Assembly (NCBI RefSeq): GCF_002192255.1
Contig: NZ_CP021768.1
Location: forward strand, 2,188,001-2,252,000
From: Stenotrophomonas sp. WZN-1
GTDB taxonomy: Bacteria; Pseudomonadota; Gammaproteobacteria; Xanthomonadales; Xanthomonadaceae
DNA: 64,000 nt
Reading direction: 5' to 3'
Part shown: piece after piece, positions 50,306 through 61,043 of the stretch
Numbering within the stretch: the stretch's first letter is position 1
Layout of the letters: every line of letters begins with the position of its first letter
The notes under the pieces: model-generated
Databases searched by the model: none
Told to the model about the DNA's origin: nothing
What the model saw: the letters and a program-made list of their open reading frames with translations, nothing else
Translations under genes and position numbers: made by a program

Positions 50306-51262
50306 TCAGGGAGTGGGTAACGCCGGCAGTGGCAGGCTCGCCTCGATGCGCTGGCGCGCAAACGGATCGCCGCCATCGAGGTAGCGCATGGCCGAGTGCA
50401 CGTCGCGCCAGCCGACGTACTCCATTAGTGCCTTCACGTCCCAGCCGTTCGCGTTGGCCCAGCCGGCGAAACCGCGGCGCAGGGAGTGGCTGCTGTATTC
50501 TTCGGCATTCGGCAGTCCGGCGCTTGTCAGCAGGCGGCGGAGCATGGGGATCAAGCTGTTTGGGTGCAGCGCGTCCTCCGCGACGTGGCCCCAACGGTCG
50601 ATGCCACGGAACAGCGAGCCTTCGGTCAGTGCGGCTGCTTCGGCCCACTCCCAGGTCGCCTTGACGGGACACAGCCGTGACAGCGCCGGCACCTTGTACG
50701 TGGCGCCCTGCGCCTGCCGATCGCCCTTACTGCGTGGCAGGAAACAGGTCATGCCTTCGCCGGGCACGAGATGCAGGTGCTCGACCTGCACGCGGATCAG
50801 CTCGTCACCGCGAAACCCGCGCCAGAAGCCGAGCAACACGAAAGCACGATCGCGCTGGTGGCGTAATTCGTCCGCCCTGGCGCCGCGGTCCCGTGCCGTC
50901 ATGATCGCGCCTGTGAGCCAACTGTCCACTTGCGCCAGCCGGGAAAGCTGCAGTGGTTCGGCCTGCTTTTCCACCGACGGATGCAGCGTCTGGATGCCCC
51001 TGAGCACCTTGCGCACCAACGGTGCCCGGGTCGGATCGACGAAGCCATGCTCGCGATGCCAGCCTGCCAAGGCCGCGAGCCGGTGTCGAAGGGTATTGGT
51101 GGAGAGCTGGCCCGCGTGATCGGCCAGGTAGCGGGCCACACTGTCCGGCGTTGCCGGCAGGTGGCCCCCCCATTCGACCTCGAAATGCCGCAGCGCGGAG
51201 GCATAGCTGCGCTGCGTGTTCGCGCGGGTCGCGGCGTCGAGATAGCGGTCCAGGTTCGCCAT
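50306..51262 (-). CDS. Tyrosine recombinase (TnpI-like resolvase)
   Basis: 318 aa from ATG 51262. SAM-like N-domain (RYLDAATRANTQRSYASALRHF) and catalytic domain with Arg in GFRGDELI, HSLRRGFAGW (H-x-x-R), GWRDVHSAM and the Tyr in RYLDGG. Probably resolves Tn3-type cointegrates, as TnpI does in Tn4430-like elements. It lies 13 bp after merR2, in line with tnpA. Confidence 0.88.
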   Translation of the reverse strand: MANLDRYLDAATRANTQRSYASALRHFEVEWGGHLPATPDSVARYLADHAGQLSTNTLRHRLAALAGWHREHGFVDPTRAPLVRKVLRGIQTLHPSVEKQAEPLQLSRLAQVDSWLTGAIMTARDRGARADELRHQRDRAFVLLGFWRGFRGDELIRVQVEHLHLVPGEGMTCFLPRSKGDRQAQGATYKVPALSRLCPVKATWEWAEAAALTEGSLFRGIDRWGHVAEDALHPNSLIPMLRRLLTSAGLPNAEEYSSHSLRRGFAGWANANGWDVKALMEYVGWRDVHSAMRYLDGGDPFARQRIEASLPLPALPTP

Positions 51263-51275
51263 GCCGGTTCGCCCC

Positions 51276-51677
51276 TTAGTGCATTGCGGCAATCAGCGGG
51301 CACGACACCTGGCCGTGATGCGTATTGCACGCGACCACCAGTTGGGACAGCGCCTTTTCCATGCGCCGCAGGTCCGCCAGGCGAATGCGCACATCGGCCA
51401 GTCGCAACGCCGCGAGTTCGGCCGCTTCGTGGCAATGGGTGCCGTCGTCCAGCTTGAGCAACTGCGCGACCTCGTCGAGGCTGAAGCCCAACCGCTGGGC
51501 CGATTTCACGAACTTCACTCGCGCCACTTCCGTTGGACCGTAGCGGCGGATGCCGCCGTAGGGCTTCTTCGGTTCGAGCAGCAACCCTTTGCGCTGATAG
51601 AACCGGATCGTCTCGACATTGACGCCGGCTGCCTTGGCGAAGGCGCCGATGGTCAGGTTTTCCGGGTTGTTGTCCAT
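51276..51677 (-). CDS. merR: MerR mercury regulator (mer operon 2)
   Basis: 133 aa. [33 protein letters not shown]. Hg(II) ligands in THCHEAAE and [12 protein letters not shown] (C-x8-C), a close match to the Tn501 layout. It is followed on the same strand by the recombinase and transposase genes, so merR may be co-transcribed with the transposition genes. Confidence 0.95.
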   Translation of the reverse strand: MDNNPENLTIGAFAKAAGVNVETIRFYQRKGLLLEPKKPYGGIRRYGPTEVARVKFVKSAQRLGFSLDEVAQLLKLDDGTHCHEAAELAALRLADVRIRLADLRRMEKALSQLVVACNTHHGQVSCPLIAAMH

Positions 51678-51682
51678 GCCGC

Positions 51683-51713
51683 TCGATCCCGTACTTGACT
51701 ACGGAAGTAGTTT
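51683..51713 (+). promoter_or_regulatory. Degenerate MerR-type operator next to merR2
   Basis: TCGATC, a 19-bp spacer with CCGTA...TACGG, and TAGTTT. It has the same frame as the other mer promoters but a poor -35. It lies 6 bp before the merR2 start and probably serves autoregulation. Confidence 0.6.
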
Positions 51714-51938
51714 ACGGCCGTTCGGCCCGATCGGAGAAGCCCATGCCCGCCTCCGTTGGTTTCTACTCTGCTGTGCTGGTGTGTGCCGGGCCATCCTGCA
51801 GGTCGGCTGTGGTTGCCTCGCCCGTACTGCCCGGCTAGACAACCCACCATCGAGCGCACCTGGCTGCATCGTCGTGGTGACGTGACCCTCGCCACGCTGC
51901 TGCATGCAGACTCGGCCCAGCCCCCGAGCAGGGGGCGC
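51714..51938. other. 225-bp insert between two mer operators
   Basis: A 31-codon frame (51743-51838, MPASVGFYSAVLVCAG then VLPG at its end) could be transcribed from the first operator, but nothing identifies it. The stretch separates merR2 and its operator from the real merT2 promoter. In most mer operons merR and merT share a single operator. Confidence 0.4.
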
Positions 51939-51969
51939 TTGACCCCGTACTGAAGTACGGCAGTAAAGT
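51939..51969 (+). promoter_or_regulatory. MerR operator/promoter of mer operon 2
   Basis: TTGACC (51939-51944), a 19-bp spacer CCGTACTGAAGTACGGCAG, and TAAAGT (51964-51969). The merT2 ATG lies 35 bp after the -10. Confidence 0.85.
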
Positions 51970-52003
51970 GCAAGCTCAACACAGATGAATCAACGACATT
52001 TCG

Positions 52004-52354
52004 ATGAAAAACACTAAAACGGGTGCCGCGGCCCTGCTCGCCGGTGGCGTCACCGCGATTCTGGCCTCGGCGTGCTGCCTCGGCCCATTGGTACTGGTGA
52101 CCTTGGGATTTAGCGGGGCGTGGCTGGGCAGCCTCGCGGCGCTCGAACCCTACCGTCCGCTCTTCATCGGTGCGGCCCTGGTCGCAATGGTCTTTGCCTG
52201 GCGCCGTATCTACCGGCCGGCCGGGACCTGCGCGCCGGGCGAAGTCTGCGCGGTGCCCCGGGTCAGGACGGCCTACAAAGTGTTGTTCTGGATCGTCGCG
52301 GCCTTGATTCTGCTGGCACTGACGTTCCCCTACCTCGCACCGTTGTTCTACTGA
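52004..52354 (+). CDS. merT: MerT mercuric ion transporter (operon 2)
   Basis: 116 aa. First helix with ILASACCLGPL (CysCys), loop pair CAPGEVC, and third helix. It differs clearly from MerT of operon 1, so this is a separately acquired copy and not a recent duplication. Confidence 0.95.
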   Translation: MKNTKTGAAALLAGGVTAILASACCLGPLVLVTLGFSGAWLGSLAALEPYRPLFIGAALVAMVFAWRRIYRPAGTCAPGEVCAVPRVRTAYKVLFWIVAALILLALTFPYLAPLFY

Positions 52355-52372
52355 CATCCGGAGGATCCGCAC

Positions 52373-52660
52373 ATGAAGAAACTCGCCGCCGTTCTCGTCC
52401 TGGGCCTCGCGTTCACCGCACCAGCCTGGGCCGCCCTCAAGACCGTGACGCTTGCCGTGCCGGGCATGACCTGCGCGACCTGCCCGATCACCGTCAAGCG
52501 GGGACTGAGCAAAGTCGAAGGCGTGACCAAGATCGAGGTCAGCTACGAATCGAAGGAAGCCGTTGTGACCTTCGATGACGCCAAGACCTCCCTCAAGGCG
52601 CTCACCGACGCGACGACCAACGTGGGCTATCCGTCCACCGTCAAGCGGAAGTCGCCCTGA
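52373..52660 (+). CDS. merP: MerP periplasmic mercury-binding protein (operon 2)
   Basis: 95 aa. Signal peptide (ends APAWA), then the HMA domain with GMTCATCPITVKRGL. The stop overlaps the merC start. Confidence 0.95.
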   Translation: MKKLAAVLVLGLAFTAPAWAALKTVTLAVPGMTCATCPITVKRGLSKVEGVTKIEVSYESKEAVVTFDDAKTSLKALTDATTNVGYPSTVKRKSP

Positions 52661-53094
52661 TGCGCGCCACCCGTCCCGGTTCCGTCACTCGTGCGGCCGA
52701 CAAGGCAGGCGTCGTTGGTTCCATCGTGACGGCGATTGGCTGCGCAGGATGCTTTCCCGCCCTCGGCAGCTTGGGCGCCGCTATCGGCTTGGGCTTCCTG
52801 AGCCAATACGAAGGGCTGTTCATCCGCTACCTGCTGCCACTATTTGCCGGCATTGCGCTCCTGGCCAACGTGATCAGTTGGCGTCGTCACGGGCAATGGT
52901 TCCGGGGCGCGCTGAGCGTGACAGGCCCACTCCTCGTGTTGGCCGCGGTGTTCGTGATGCGGATATTGGATCAGCGCAGCGGCTATCTGCTGTATCCCGG
53001 CTTGGTGCTGATGGTTGCGGTTGCGATCTGGGATCTGATTTCCCGGCCACGCAAGGCCGGCGCCACGACCGATGACAAGACAGAGTGCTGTTAA
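52660..53094 (+). CDS. merC: MerC mercury transport protein
   Basis: 144 aa, four helices. Starts RAADKAGVVGSIVTAIGCAGCFPALGSLGAAIGLGFLSQYE, very like Tn21 MerC. The Cys pair GCAGC binds Hg(II) in the first helix; a Cys pair also ends the protein (TECC). Coupled to merP2. Confidence 0.95.
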   Translation: MRATRPGSVTRAADKAGVVGSIVTAIGCAGCFPALGSLGAAIGLGFLSQYEGLFIRYLLPLFAGIALLANVISWRRHGQWFRGALSVTGPLLVLAAVFVMRILDQRSGYLLYPGLVLMVAVAIWDLISRPRKAGATTDDKTECC

Positions 53095-53105
53095 CCCGAC
53101 CATGA

Positions 53106-55040
<1,935 letters not shown>

Positions 55041-55058
55041 TTGCCGACACCGATTGAG

Positions 55059-55103
55059 ATGAACGCCTACACGATTTCCAGACTGGCCGAAGACGTGGAT
55101 TGA
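55059..55103 (+). pseudogene. merD: merD remnant (first 14 codons)
   Basis: MNAYTISRLAEDVD and a stop. It begins like MerD (MNAYTVSRLA...) at the position where merD follows merA, then breaks off. The rest of merD and any merE are gone, and the recombinase fragment begins 12 bp further on. This marks a recombination junction. Confidence 0.7.
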
Positions 55104-55114
55104 TAGTGCCATGC

Positions 55115-55405
55115 TCACATCGCAGCTTGGCCAAACAAGCGGAATGCCAGCCTGGCGCGCGGTCCAAAGGAATCGTTCGAGATCCCTGGCGAGCTTAGCC
55201 ATCGAAGGGCGGAACAGACCGCCCTTCGGGCATCCCTGCTGGTCGCCAAGGTCTGCGCATAAGCGGCCAGGTACCGGGCCACGCTGTCAGGTGTCGCTGG
55301 GAGGTGGCCCTGCCACTCGACTTCAAAGTGCCGCAGCGCCGACGCATAGGTGCGCCCCGTGTTCTGGCGCGTGGCCGCATCGAGGTAGCGGTCCAGTTCG
55401 GTCAC
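55115..55405 (-). pseudogene. Truncated copy of the TnpI-like tyrosine recombinase
   Basis: From GTG 55405, VTELDRYLDAATRQNTGRTY then ASALRHFEVEW and HLPATPDSVARYLA match the N-terminus of the recombinase at 50.3-51.3 kb; after about residue 57 the match stops and unrelated frame follows to 55115. The catalytic domain is missing. It overlaps the third MerR gene by GTGA, mirroring the merR2-recombinase order. Confidence 0.8.
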
Positions 55406-55815
55406 TGGCGCGTGGCCTCCACGGAGGTCGGCTGGCGCAGGGTCGACAGGATGGTGCATTCGGCCCGCTGGCCGCCATTGCAACTGGCAATCACCCGTTC
55501 CAGCTCGCTGGCCATGCGCTGCAGATCGGCCATGCGTGCGCGAACGTCGACCAGATGGCTGCGGGCCAGCCGATCCACGTCCCCGCACGAAAGCTCCTCA
55601 TCGCCGGCCAGCTGCAGCAGGCTACGGACCTCCTCCAGGCTGAAGCCTAGGTCCCGGCCGCGCGCAATGAAGCGCAGCCGCTCGATGTCTGCCGGGCCAT
55701 AGACCCGGTAGCCATTGCCCGAGCGCCCCGGGCGCGGCAGCAGGCCGATCCGCTCGTAATAGCGGATCGTCTCCAGGTGGCACCCGCTGGCGTCGGCGGC
55801 CTCACTGATCTTCAT
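55402..55815 (-). CDS. MerR-family metal regulator (third copy)
   Basis: 137 aa from ATG 55815. HTH CHLETIRYYERIGLLPRPGRSGNGYRVYG. Metal-type Cys: Cys12, Cys77 (ELSCGDVD) and the pair CNGGQRAEC with 7 residues between, against 8 in the two MerR proteins here. Cys77 points to a divalent metal; the C-x7-C loop is like CueR/ZntR/PbrR. Specificity is uncertain (Hg, Cd, Pb or Zn). It has a mer-type operator upstream but no target gene. Confidence 0.82.
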   Translation of the reverse strand: MKISEAADASGCHLETIRYYERIGLLPRPGRSGNGYRVYGPADIERLRFIARGRDLGFSLEEVRSLLQLAGDEELSCGDVDRLARSHLVDVRARMADLQRMASELERVIASCNGGQRAECTILSTLRQPTSVEATRQ

Positions 55816-55823
55816 TCGTACGC

Positions 55824-55854
55824 TTGACTCCGTAGTAACTACGGACTTTACCCT
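55824..55854 (+). promoter_or_regulatory. MerR-type operator upstream of the third regulator
   Basis: TTGACT (55824-55829), a 19-bp spacer with CCGTAGT-a-ACTACGG, and TACCCT. It points away from the regulator, toward 55.9-56.1 kb, where no intact gene is found. The original target gene was probably lost. Confidence 0.7.
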
Positions 55855-55943
55855 CACTGGCGCTGCCATACCAGCGGCGTGGCTATGGCAGTGATCGGCA
55901 GCATTTGTCGGCTGGATGGTCCATTCCGGTGCCCTGCTGGCCA

Positions 55944-56103
55944 TTGCCGTGGAAATGTTTCGGCCTGCTTGTGATCAAGGCAGCAGGCGAGATCTTGGGT
56001 GATGGGCCGTCAAGCACGTGGCTTGGTCCGCGCCTCAACCTGCACTGAGGTTCCAATTAGGGCTTGCATCCCGCCATCACAACAATCGGGTATCCTTTGC
56101 CGA
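55944..56103. other. Gap before copL
   Basis: Short frames only. On + a frame reads VGWMVHSGALLAIAVEM near 55906-55960, which looks like a membrane-helix fragment of a lost gene; I cannot name it. The copL promoter must lie in the right half. Confidence 0.3.
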
Positions 56104-56529
56104 ATGTGGCATCCCATCCTCTTTCGTGTTGTGCTGGCTCTAGCCCTCATCCTGAATGGGACGAGTTCGGCTGCGTCTTCCGTGCACATGATGGGTTCGG
56201 CCTTCCATACGCAAGGCGCCAGCGAAGCGATATCAGTGGCACTGGCTAATGAAGATCCAGCTTGCGCACAGCACCATATTGCCGCGGCAAAGGGGCACAG
56301 CCAGGAAGTGAAATCGCCCCAGGCGCCACGCCATCGTGGCGACCACACCGCGTCAGACTGCTGCAAGTTGAGTGCCTGCCGCTGCGCATGCGTACAGGCC
56401 TGTGCGTCTATTCCTGTTGTATTCGCACTAGTGCCAATGGATGTGGTGCGTGACCCAGTCCAGCGCTTTCTGGCCGTCGGTCGTCCATCGCCGGCGCTGC
56501 CTCATCTGATCCGACCTCCCATCGGCTAA
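56104..56529 (+). CDS. copL: CopL-type copper-responsive regulatory protein
   Basis: 141 aa from ATG 56104. Signal-like N-terminus (FRVVLALALILNGTSSA), scattered His, and the Cys cluster CCKLSACRCACVQAC, then a Pro-rich end. This is the build of Xanthomonas/Stenotrophomonas CopL, which is required for copper-induced expression of copAB by a cis-acting mechanism not fully known. It lies 105 bp before copA. Confidence 0.85.
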   Translation: MWHPILFRVVLALALILNGTSSAASSVHMMGSAFHTQGASEAISVALANEDPACAQHHIAAAKGHSQEVKSPQAPRHRGDHTASDCCKLSACRCACVQACASIPVVFALVPMDVVRDPVQRFLAVGRPSPALPHLIRPPIG

Positions 56530-56634
56530 TTGCTTCAGGTGCCTAAGGCGCCTTGATAGAGCATGTCGTCCCCTTATTGGGGAAGAGCGTTTCTGTGCCC
56601 GCCGCGCGGGCATCCTCGATGCTTGGAGTGTCCC

Positions 56635-58473
56635 ATGTCTTTCGATCCCGTCGATGACCGGCGAAGCGTATCGCGTCGCCGTTTTGTTCAGGGTCTTGCT
56701 GCCGGTGGCGCATTTGCTGGGCTCGGCCTCTGGCCAAAATCAAGCTGGGCCCTGAAGGGGGCCGGCCAGCTCAATGTCCTTAGTGGGACCGAGTTTGACC
56801 TGACGATCGGCGAAACTCCGGTGAACTTCACCGGACGCGCCCGTTCGGCAATCACGGTGAACGGGTCGCTGCCTGCACCGCTTCTGCGCTGGCGTGAAGG
56901 TACTACGGTCAATCTGCGGGTGGCCAACGCATTGCCTGTCGGGTCCATTCACGGTAGTGAGACCTCTATCCACTGGCATGGGATTTTGTTGCCAGCCAAC
57001 ATGGACGGCGTCCCAGGCCTGAGCTTCCACGGCATCAACCGTGGTGATGCCTATCACTACCGCTTTACGGTTCAGCAAGGCGGAACTTATTGGTACCACA
57101 GTCATTCAGGCACTCAGGAACAGGCAGGTCTATACGGCCCGCTGGTGATAGATCCGATCGAACCGGAACCCTTTGCCTTCGACCGCGACTACGTGGTGAT
57201 GCTCAGTGATTGGACCGACCTGAGCGGCGACGCGCTGTTTGCGCGATTGAAAAAAATGGCCGACCACGACAATTACTACAAGCGCACCGTAGGCGACTTC
57301 CTCCGCGATGCCCAACAAGACGGTCTTAAGGCAACGTTGGCCGACCGTCGCATGTGGGGCTCGATGAGGATGACGCCCACTGATCTTTCAGATGTGAATG
57401 CCAACACCTACACGTACTTGATGAACGGCACAACCGCGCTGGGCAATTGGACCGGCCTGTTCCGTTCCGGCGAGAAGGTACGGTTGCGCTTCATCAATGG
57501 CTCTGCAATGACGTATTTCGACGTCCGCATTCCTGGCCTGAAGATGACGGTGGTCGCCGCTGACGGCCAGTATGTGCACCCGGTGACGGTCGACGAGTTC
57601 CGCATCGCGGTAGCCGAAACCTTCGATGTGATCGTAGAGCCTAGCGGCCAGGATGCCTTCACCATATTCGCTCAGGACTCAGGGCGAACCGGTCATGTCA
57701 GCGGCACCCTTGCCGTCCGCGAAGGCCTGCGAGCACCGGTGCCAGAGCTCGATCCGCGCCCGATCCTGACCATGGCGGACATGGGCATGGCGCACGGAGC
57801 CATGGCCGAAATGAACAGCGGTAGCGGCGACAAGAAGATGTCTGACACTACGGACGATCCCCATGCCGGGCACGACATGGGGGGGATGCAGAGCCATGCA
57901 ATGGCCGGCATGGACATGTCCACGGGAAGCATGGATATGGGCGGCGATATGCAGTCGCACCCCGTTGGAGAGGCCGGCAACCCATTGGTTGATAACCAGG
58001 CAATGAAGCCGACCTCTCGCTTAGACGATCCAGGCAACGGCCTGCGTGGAAATGGTCGCAAGGTGCTGTCTTATTCGATGCTCCGAAGTGCTTTTGAGGA
58101 TCCTGACGGCCGAGATCCGGGCCGCGACATCGAGCTGCACCTCACCGGGCATATGGAGAAATTCGCCTGGTCGTTCAATGGGGTCAAATTCTCGGCCGCC
58201 GAACCACTGCGATTGAACTACGGTGAACGCCTGCGCATCGTGTTGGTCAATGACACGATGATGGCCCATCCAATCCACTTGCACGGCATGTGGAGCGACG
58301 TGGAGGACGATCAGGGCAACTTCATGGTTCGCAAGCACACCGTAGATATGCCCCCCGGTAGCAGACGCAGTTATCGAGTGCGAGCTGATGCGCTGGGCAG
58401 TTGGGCCTACCACTGCCATCTGCTGTTTCACATGGAAGCCGGCATGATGCGCGCCGTGCGGGTGGAGGAATAA
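56635..58473 (+). CDS. copA: CopA multicopper oxidase
   Basis: 612 aa from ATG 56635 (TTGGAGTG site). Tat signal SRRRFVQGLAAGG. Cupredoxin copper ligands HWHG, YWYHSHSG, HPIHLHGMW and YHCHLLFHMEAGM. A Met/His-rich insert (about 385-450, with MADMGMAHGAM and MAGMDMSTGSMDM) binds extra copper. A periplasmic Cu(I) oxidase and copper sink. Four bp before copB. Confidence 0.96.
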   Translation: MSFDPVDDRRSVSRRRFVQGLAAGGAFAGLGLWPKSSWALKGAGQLNVLSGTEFDLTIGETPVNFTGRARSAITVNGSLPAPLLRWREGTTVNLRVANALPVGSIHGSETSIHWHGILLPANMDGVPGLSFHGINRGDAYHYRFTVQQGGTYWYHSHSGTQEQAGLYGPLVIDPIEPEPFAFDRDYVVMLSDWTDLSGDALFARLKKMADHDNYYKRTVGDFLRDAQQDGLKATLADRRMWGSMRMTPTDLSDVNANTYTYLMNGTTALGNWTGLFRSGEKVRLRFINGSAMTYFDVRIPGLKMTVVAADGQYVHPVTVDEFRIAVAETFDVIVEPSGQDAFTIFAQDSGRTGHVSGTLAVREGLRAPVPELDPRPILTMADMGMAHGAMAEMNSGSGDKKMSDTTDDPHAGHDMGGMQSHAMAGMDMSTGSMDMGGDMQSHPVGEAGNPLVDNQAMKPTSRLDDPGNGLRGNGRKVLSYSMLRSAFEDPDGRDPGRDIELHLTGHMEKFAWSFNGVKFSAAEPLRLNYGERLRIVLVNDTMMAHPIHLHGMWSDVEDDQGNFMVRKHTVDMPPGSRRSYRVRADALGSWAYHCHLLFHMEAGMMRAVRVEE

Positions 58474-58477
58474 CCTG

Positions 58478-59515
58478 ATGAAAAACCAGATGAAGCCGAC
58501 GAGGTCGGCATTCACCCTGCTCATCGCGGTTGCATTGGCATCACCCGCGTTCGGACAGACCATGGATCACTCGAAAATTTCCATGACAATGCCCGAGGCG
58601 CCTAAACCCGAGCCCCAAGCTGACGCGTCCAAGACGTCTGGCCCAAATGCATCCAAGCGCGGCACTGATCACTCGGGCATGCAGCACGAGACGCCTGAGC
58701 CAAAAGGCATGGATCATGATATGTCGTCCATGCAAGAAGGCGACATGGCCACTGACGCCATGGACCATTCAAAGATGGTCCACGATGCTCCGTCCTCGAC
58801 CATGCCACGCACACCAATCCCTGTTGTCACCGACGTCGATCGTGCTGCAGCGGTGGCGCCTTCGGAGGGGCACGCCACGGGTGACAACGCGATCCACAGC
58901 TATATGTTGCTGGACCGCTTGGAGGCCTGGGATGCAGATCCAGGGACCGGACTTGCGTGGGAAGGTCAGGGCTGGATCGGTACCGACCTCAACCGTCTCT
59001 GGTTGCGCAGCGAGGGTGAACGCAGCGATGGGCGCACTGAGGCAGCAGACCTTGAGCTGCTCTACGGGCGAAGCATAGCCACCTGGTGGGACTTGGTGGC
59101 TGGTGTGCGCCAGGACTTCAAGCCAGGACGGGCACAAACATTCGCAGCCATAGGCGTGCAGGGTCTTGCTCCGCAGAAGTTCGAGGTCGAGGCAACAGCC
59201 TATTTTGGGGAGCGCGGCCAGTTTGGGGCACGCTTCGAGGCCGAGTACGAACTACTTCTCACCAATCGCCTGATTCTTCAACCCATGGTCGGAATCGAGG
59301 CGTACGGGAAGAACGACCCGGCGCGCGGCATCGGCGCAGGACTCAGTACCGCCGAGTTTGGATTGCGTCTTCGGTACGAGTTCACCCGCAAATTTGCGCC
59401 GTACATTGGCCTGGTTCACGAGCGCGCCTTGGGCAACACAGCCGACTTGCGTCGTAACGAATTGGAAAGCGCTGACGATACTCGCATTGTCGTCGGTCTA
59501 CGCACTTGGTTCTGA
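58478..59515 (+). CDS. copB: CopB outer-membrane copper resistance protein
   Basis: 345 aa. Signal peptide (ends ASPAFG), then a Met/His-rich stretch (MDHSKISMTM, DHSGMQHETP, MDHDMSSMQ) and the CopB beta-barrel part ending FAPYIGLVHERALGNT...VVGLRTWF with the terminal Phe typical of outer-membrane proteins. Confidence 0.95.
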   Translation: MKNQMKPTRSAFTLLIAVALASPAFGQTMDHSKISMTMPEAPKPEPQADASKTSGPNASKRGTDHSGMQHETPEPKGMDHDMSSMQEGDMATDAMDHSKMVHDAPSSTMPRTPIPVVTDVDRAAAVAPSEGHATGDNAIHSYMLLDRLEAWDADPGTGLAWEGQGWIGTDLNRLWLRSEGERSDGRTEAADLELLYGRSIATWWDLVAGVRQDFKPGRAQTFAAIGVQGLAPQKFEVEATAYFGERGQFGARFEAEYELLLTNRLILQPMVGIEAYGKNDPARGIGAGLSTAEFGLRLRYEFTRKFAPYIGLVHERALGNTADLRRNELESADDTRIVVGLRTWF

Positions 59516-59526
59516 AGAGATAATTC

Positions 59527-60390
59527 ATGACAACCACCGCTAACAAAAAGACTCTGCTTATTACCGGTATCGCGCTCGCCGTTCTGGCTATCGGCGCCGC
59601 CGGTGTTGTGTACTCCGGAATCTATAATGTGGCTGCCGACGATCCACACACGCGCCCCGTCTATGCCCTGCTGGAGGCGGCGCGGAAGCAGTCGATTTCA
59701 GCACGGGCCACCAAGCTGGAGGTGCCTGCAGATCTGAATGATCCAGAGCGAATCCGGCAGGGCGCGGGAAACTACAACGCGATGTGTACCGGCTGTCATT
59801 TGTCACCTGGCGCCGCAGAGACCGAGCTGAGCAAAGGCCTGTACCCGTCCCCGCCGAACCTGACCAAGGAGACCATTGATGCAGCCGAGGCGTTCTGGGT
59901 CATCAAGCATGGTGTCAAGGCCAGTGGCATGCCTGCTTGGGGCAAAAGCATGGGCGATGACTACATCTGGAACATGGCCGCATTCCTGCAGGAACTGCCG
60001 AAGCTCGACAAGACGCAGTACGACGCGCTTGTAGGTAGTAGCGGAGGTCATTCTCACGGGGGCGGTGAAACCGGCGGGCACGCCCATGCGGACGGAGGCA
60101 AGGACCACCACGATGAAGCCGAGGCCGATCACCATGGTGAAGGTGAAGCACATCCGGAAGGGGCGCACGCGGAAGGCCACGGCATGACCGCCCAGGAAAG
60201 TGCAGGCAAGGCTGACGCTCCTGCAGCACCAACCCACGTCCATGCCGATGGCAAGTCCCACACCCATTCTCCGCAGGCACCGACAACGCCGACAGCATCT
60301 GACCCCTCTAAGAATCCGCACGATGGCATGTCCATGCAGGGTACGGAATCGTCCCAATCGGCTGATGACGGCCATAACCATAAACATTGA
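59527..60390 (+). CDS. Membrane-anchored cytochrome c with His-rich tail
   Basis: 287 aa. N-terminal helix (LLITGIALAVLAIGAAGVVYSG), then one cytochrome c domain with haem site CTGCH and axial Met in KASGMPAWG. From about residue 175 to the end the chain is His-rich (HSHGGGETGGHAHADGG, DHHDEAEADHHGEGEAH, HTHSP). It probably links electron transfer with copper binding in the periplasm. 11 bp after copB. Confidence 0.85.
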   Translation: MTTTANKKTLLITGIALAVLAIGAAGVVYSGIYNVAADDPHTRPVYALLEAARKQSISARATKLEVPADLNDPERIRQGAGNYNAMCTGCHLSPGAAETELSKGLYPSPPNLTKETIDAAEAFWVIKHGVKASGMPAWGKSMGDDYIWNMAAFLQELPKLDKTQYDALVGSSGGHSHGGGETGGHAHADGGKDHHDEAEADHHGEGEAHPEGAHAEGHGMTAQESAGKADAPAAPTHVHADGKSHTHSPQAPTTPTASDPSKNPHDGMSMQGTESSQSADDGHNHKH

Positions 60391-60411
60391 CCCACTGAAC
60401 TGGAGCTACGC

Positions 60412-60903
60412 ATGACTATGCGATTGATGAGGAGCTTGAGCCTGCTTCTGCTAGTGGCGATCCCAGGCCTTTTGCATGCGCATGAGGGGAAGAATTCGAC
60501 AACAGCGACCACTGCCATTGCGCCCGAAGCACAGCCAGCAGTAGCTATCGTCGAGCAATTCTCTACAGCCCTGCAGACCGGTGACCTTGACCGGGCCGGG
60601 GCCTTCCTGGTCGATGATGTTTTGATCCTCGAGAACGGTGGCGCCGAGCGCTCTCGCAAGGAATACCTGGATGGTCACGCTACACACGATGCAGCGTTTC
60701 TGAAGACCGCCCATGTGGAAGTTCTCCGGCGCACCGCCCACGCGCGAGGCGATCTAGCCTGGGTCGGTAGCGAAAGTGAACTGCACGCGACGAAAGATGG
60801 GAAGCCGATGGCGTTGCTGAGCACCGAAACCATGGTGCTTGAGCGTACTTCGCAGGGCTGGCGAATCGCCCATATCCACTGGTCCTCCAGGCCCAAGCGC
60901 TAA
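60412..60903 (+). CDS. NTF2-like (DUF4440/SnoaL-type) secreted protein
   Basis: 163 aa. Signal peptide (ends LLHAHE), then an NTF2-like domain: AIVEQFSTALQTGDLDRAGAFLVDDVLILENGG and GWRIAHIHWSS. Its role in copper resistance is unknown. 21 bp after the cytochrome gene. Confidence 0.8.
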   Translation: MTMRLMRSLSLLLLVAIPGLLHAHEGKNSTTATTAIAPEAQPAVAIVEQFSTALQTGDLDRAGAFLVDDVLILENGGAERSRKEYLDGHATHDAAFLKTAHVEVLRRTAHARGDLAWVGSESELHATKDGKPMALLSTETMVLERTSQGWRIAHIHWSSRPKR

Positions 60904-61043
60904 CGGACCTGTCACAAAGTGCGGAGTTTACTGACCAAGGAGGCTGGCGCTTGCAGCGGACCCAAGCGCCTCGTTGAACGTGGTCTGGTTGAGACTGCGG
61001 CAACCTGCGGTCCAATTCTGAAATCCGTCGGAGAAATGCAGTC

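Noticed and set aside
57679..58061. Minus-strand frames in the Met/His-rich part of copA
   Set aside because: They are complements of the repeated Met/His codons and not genes.
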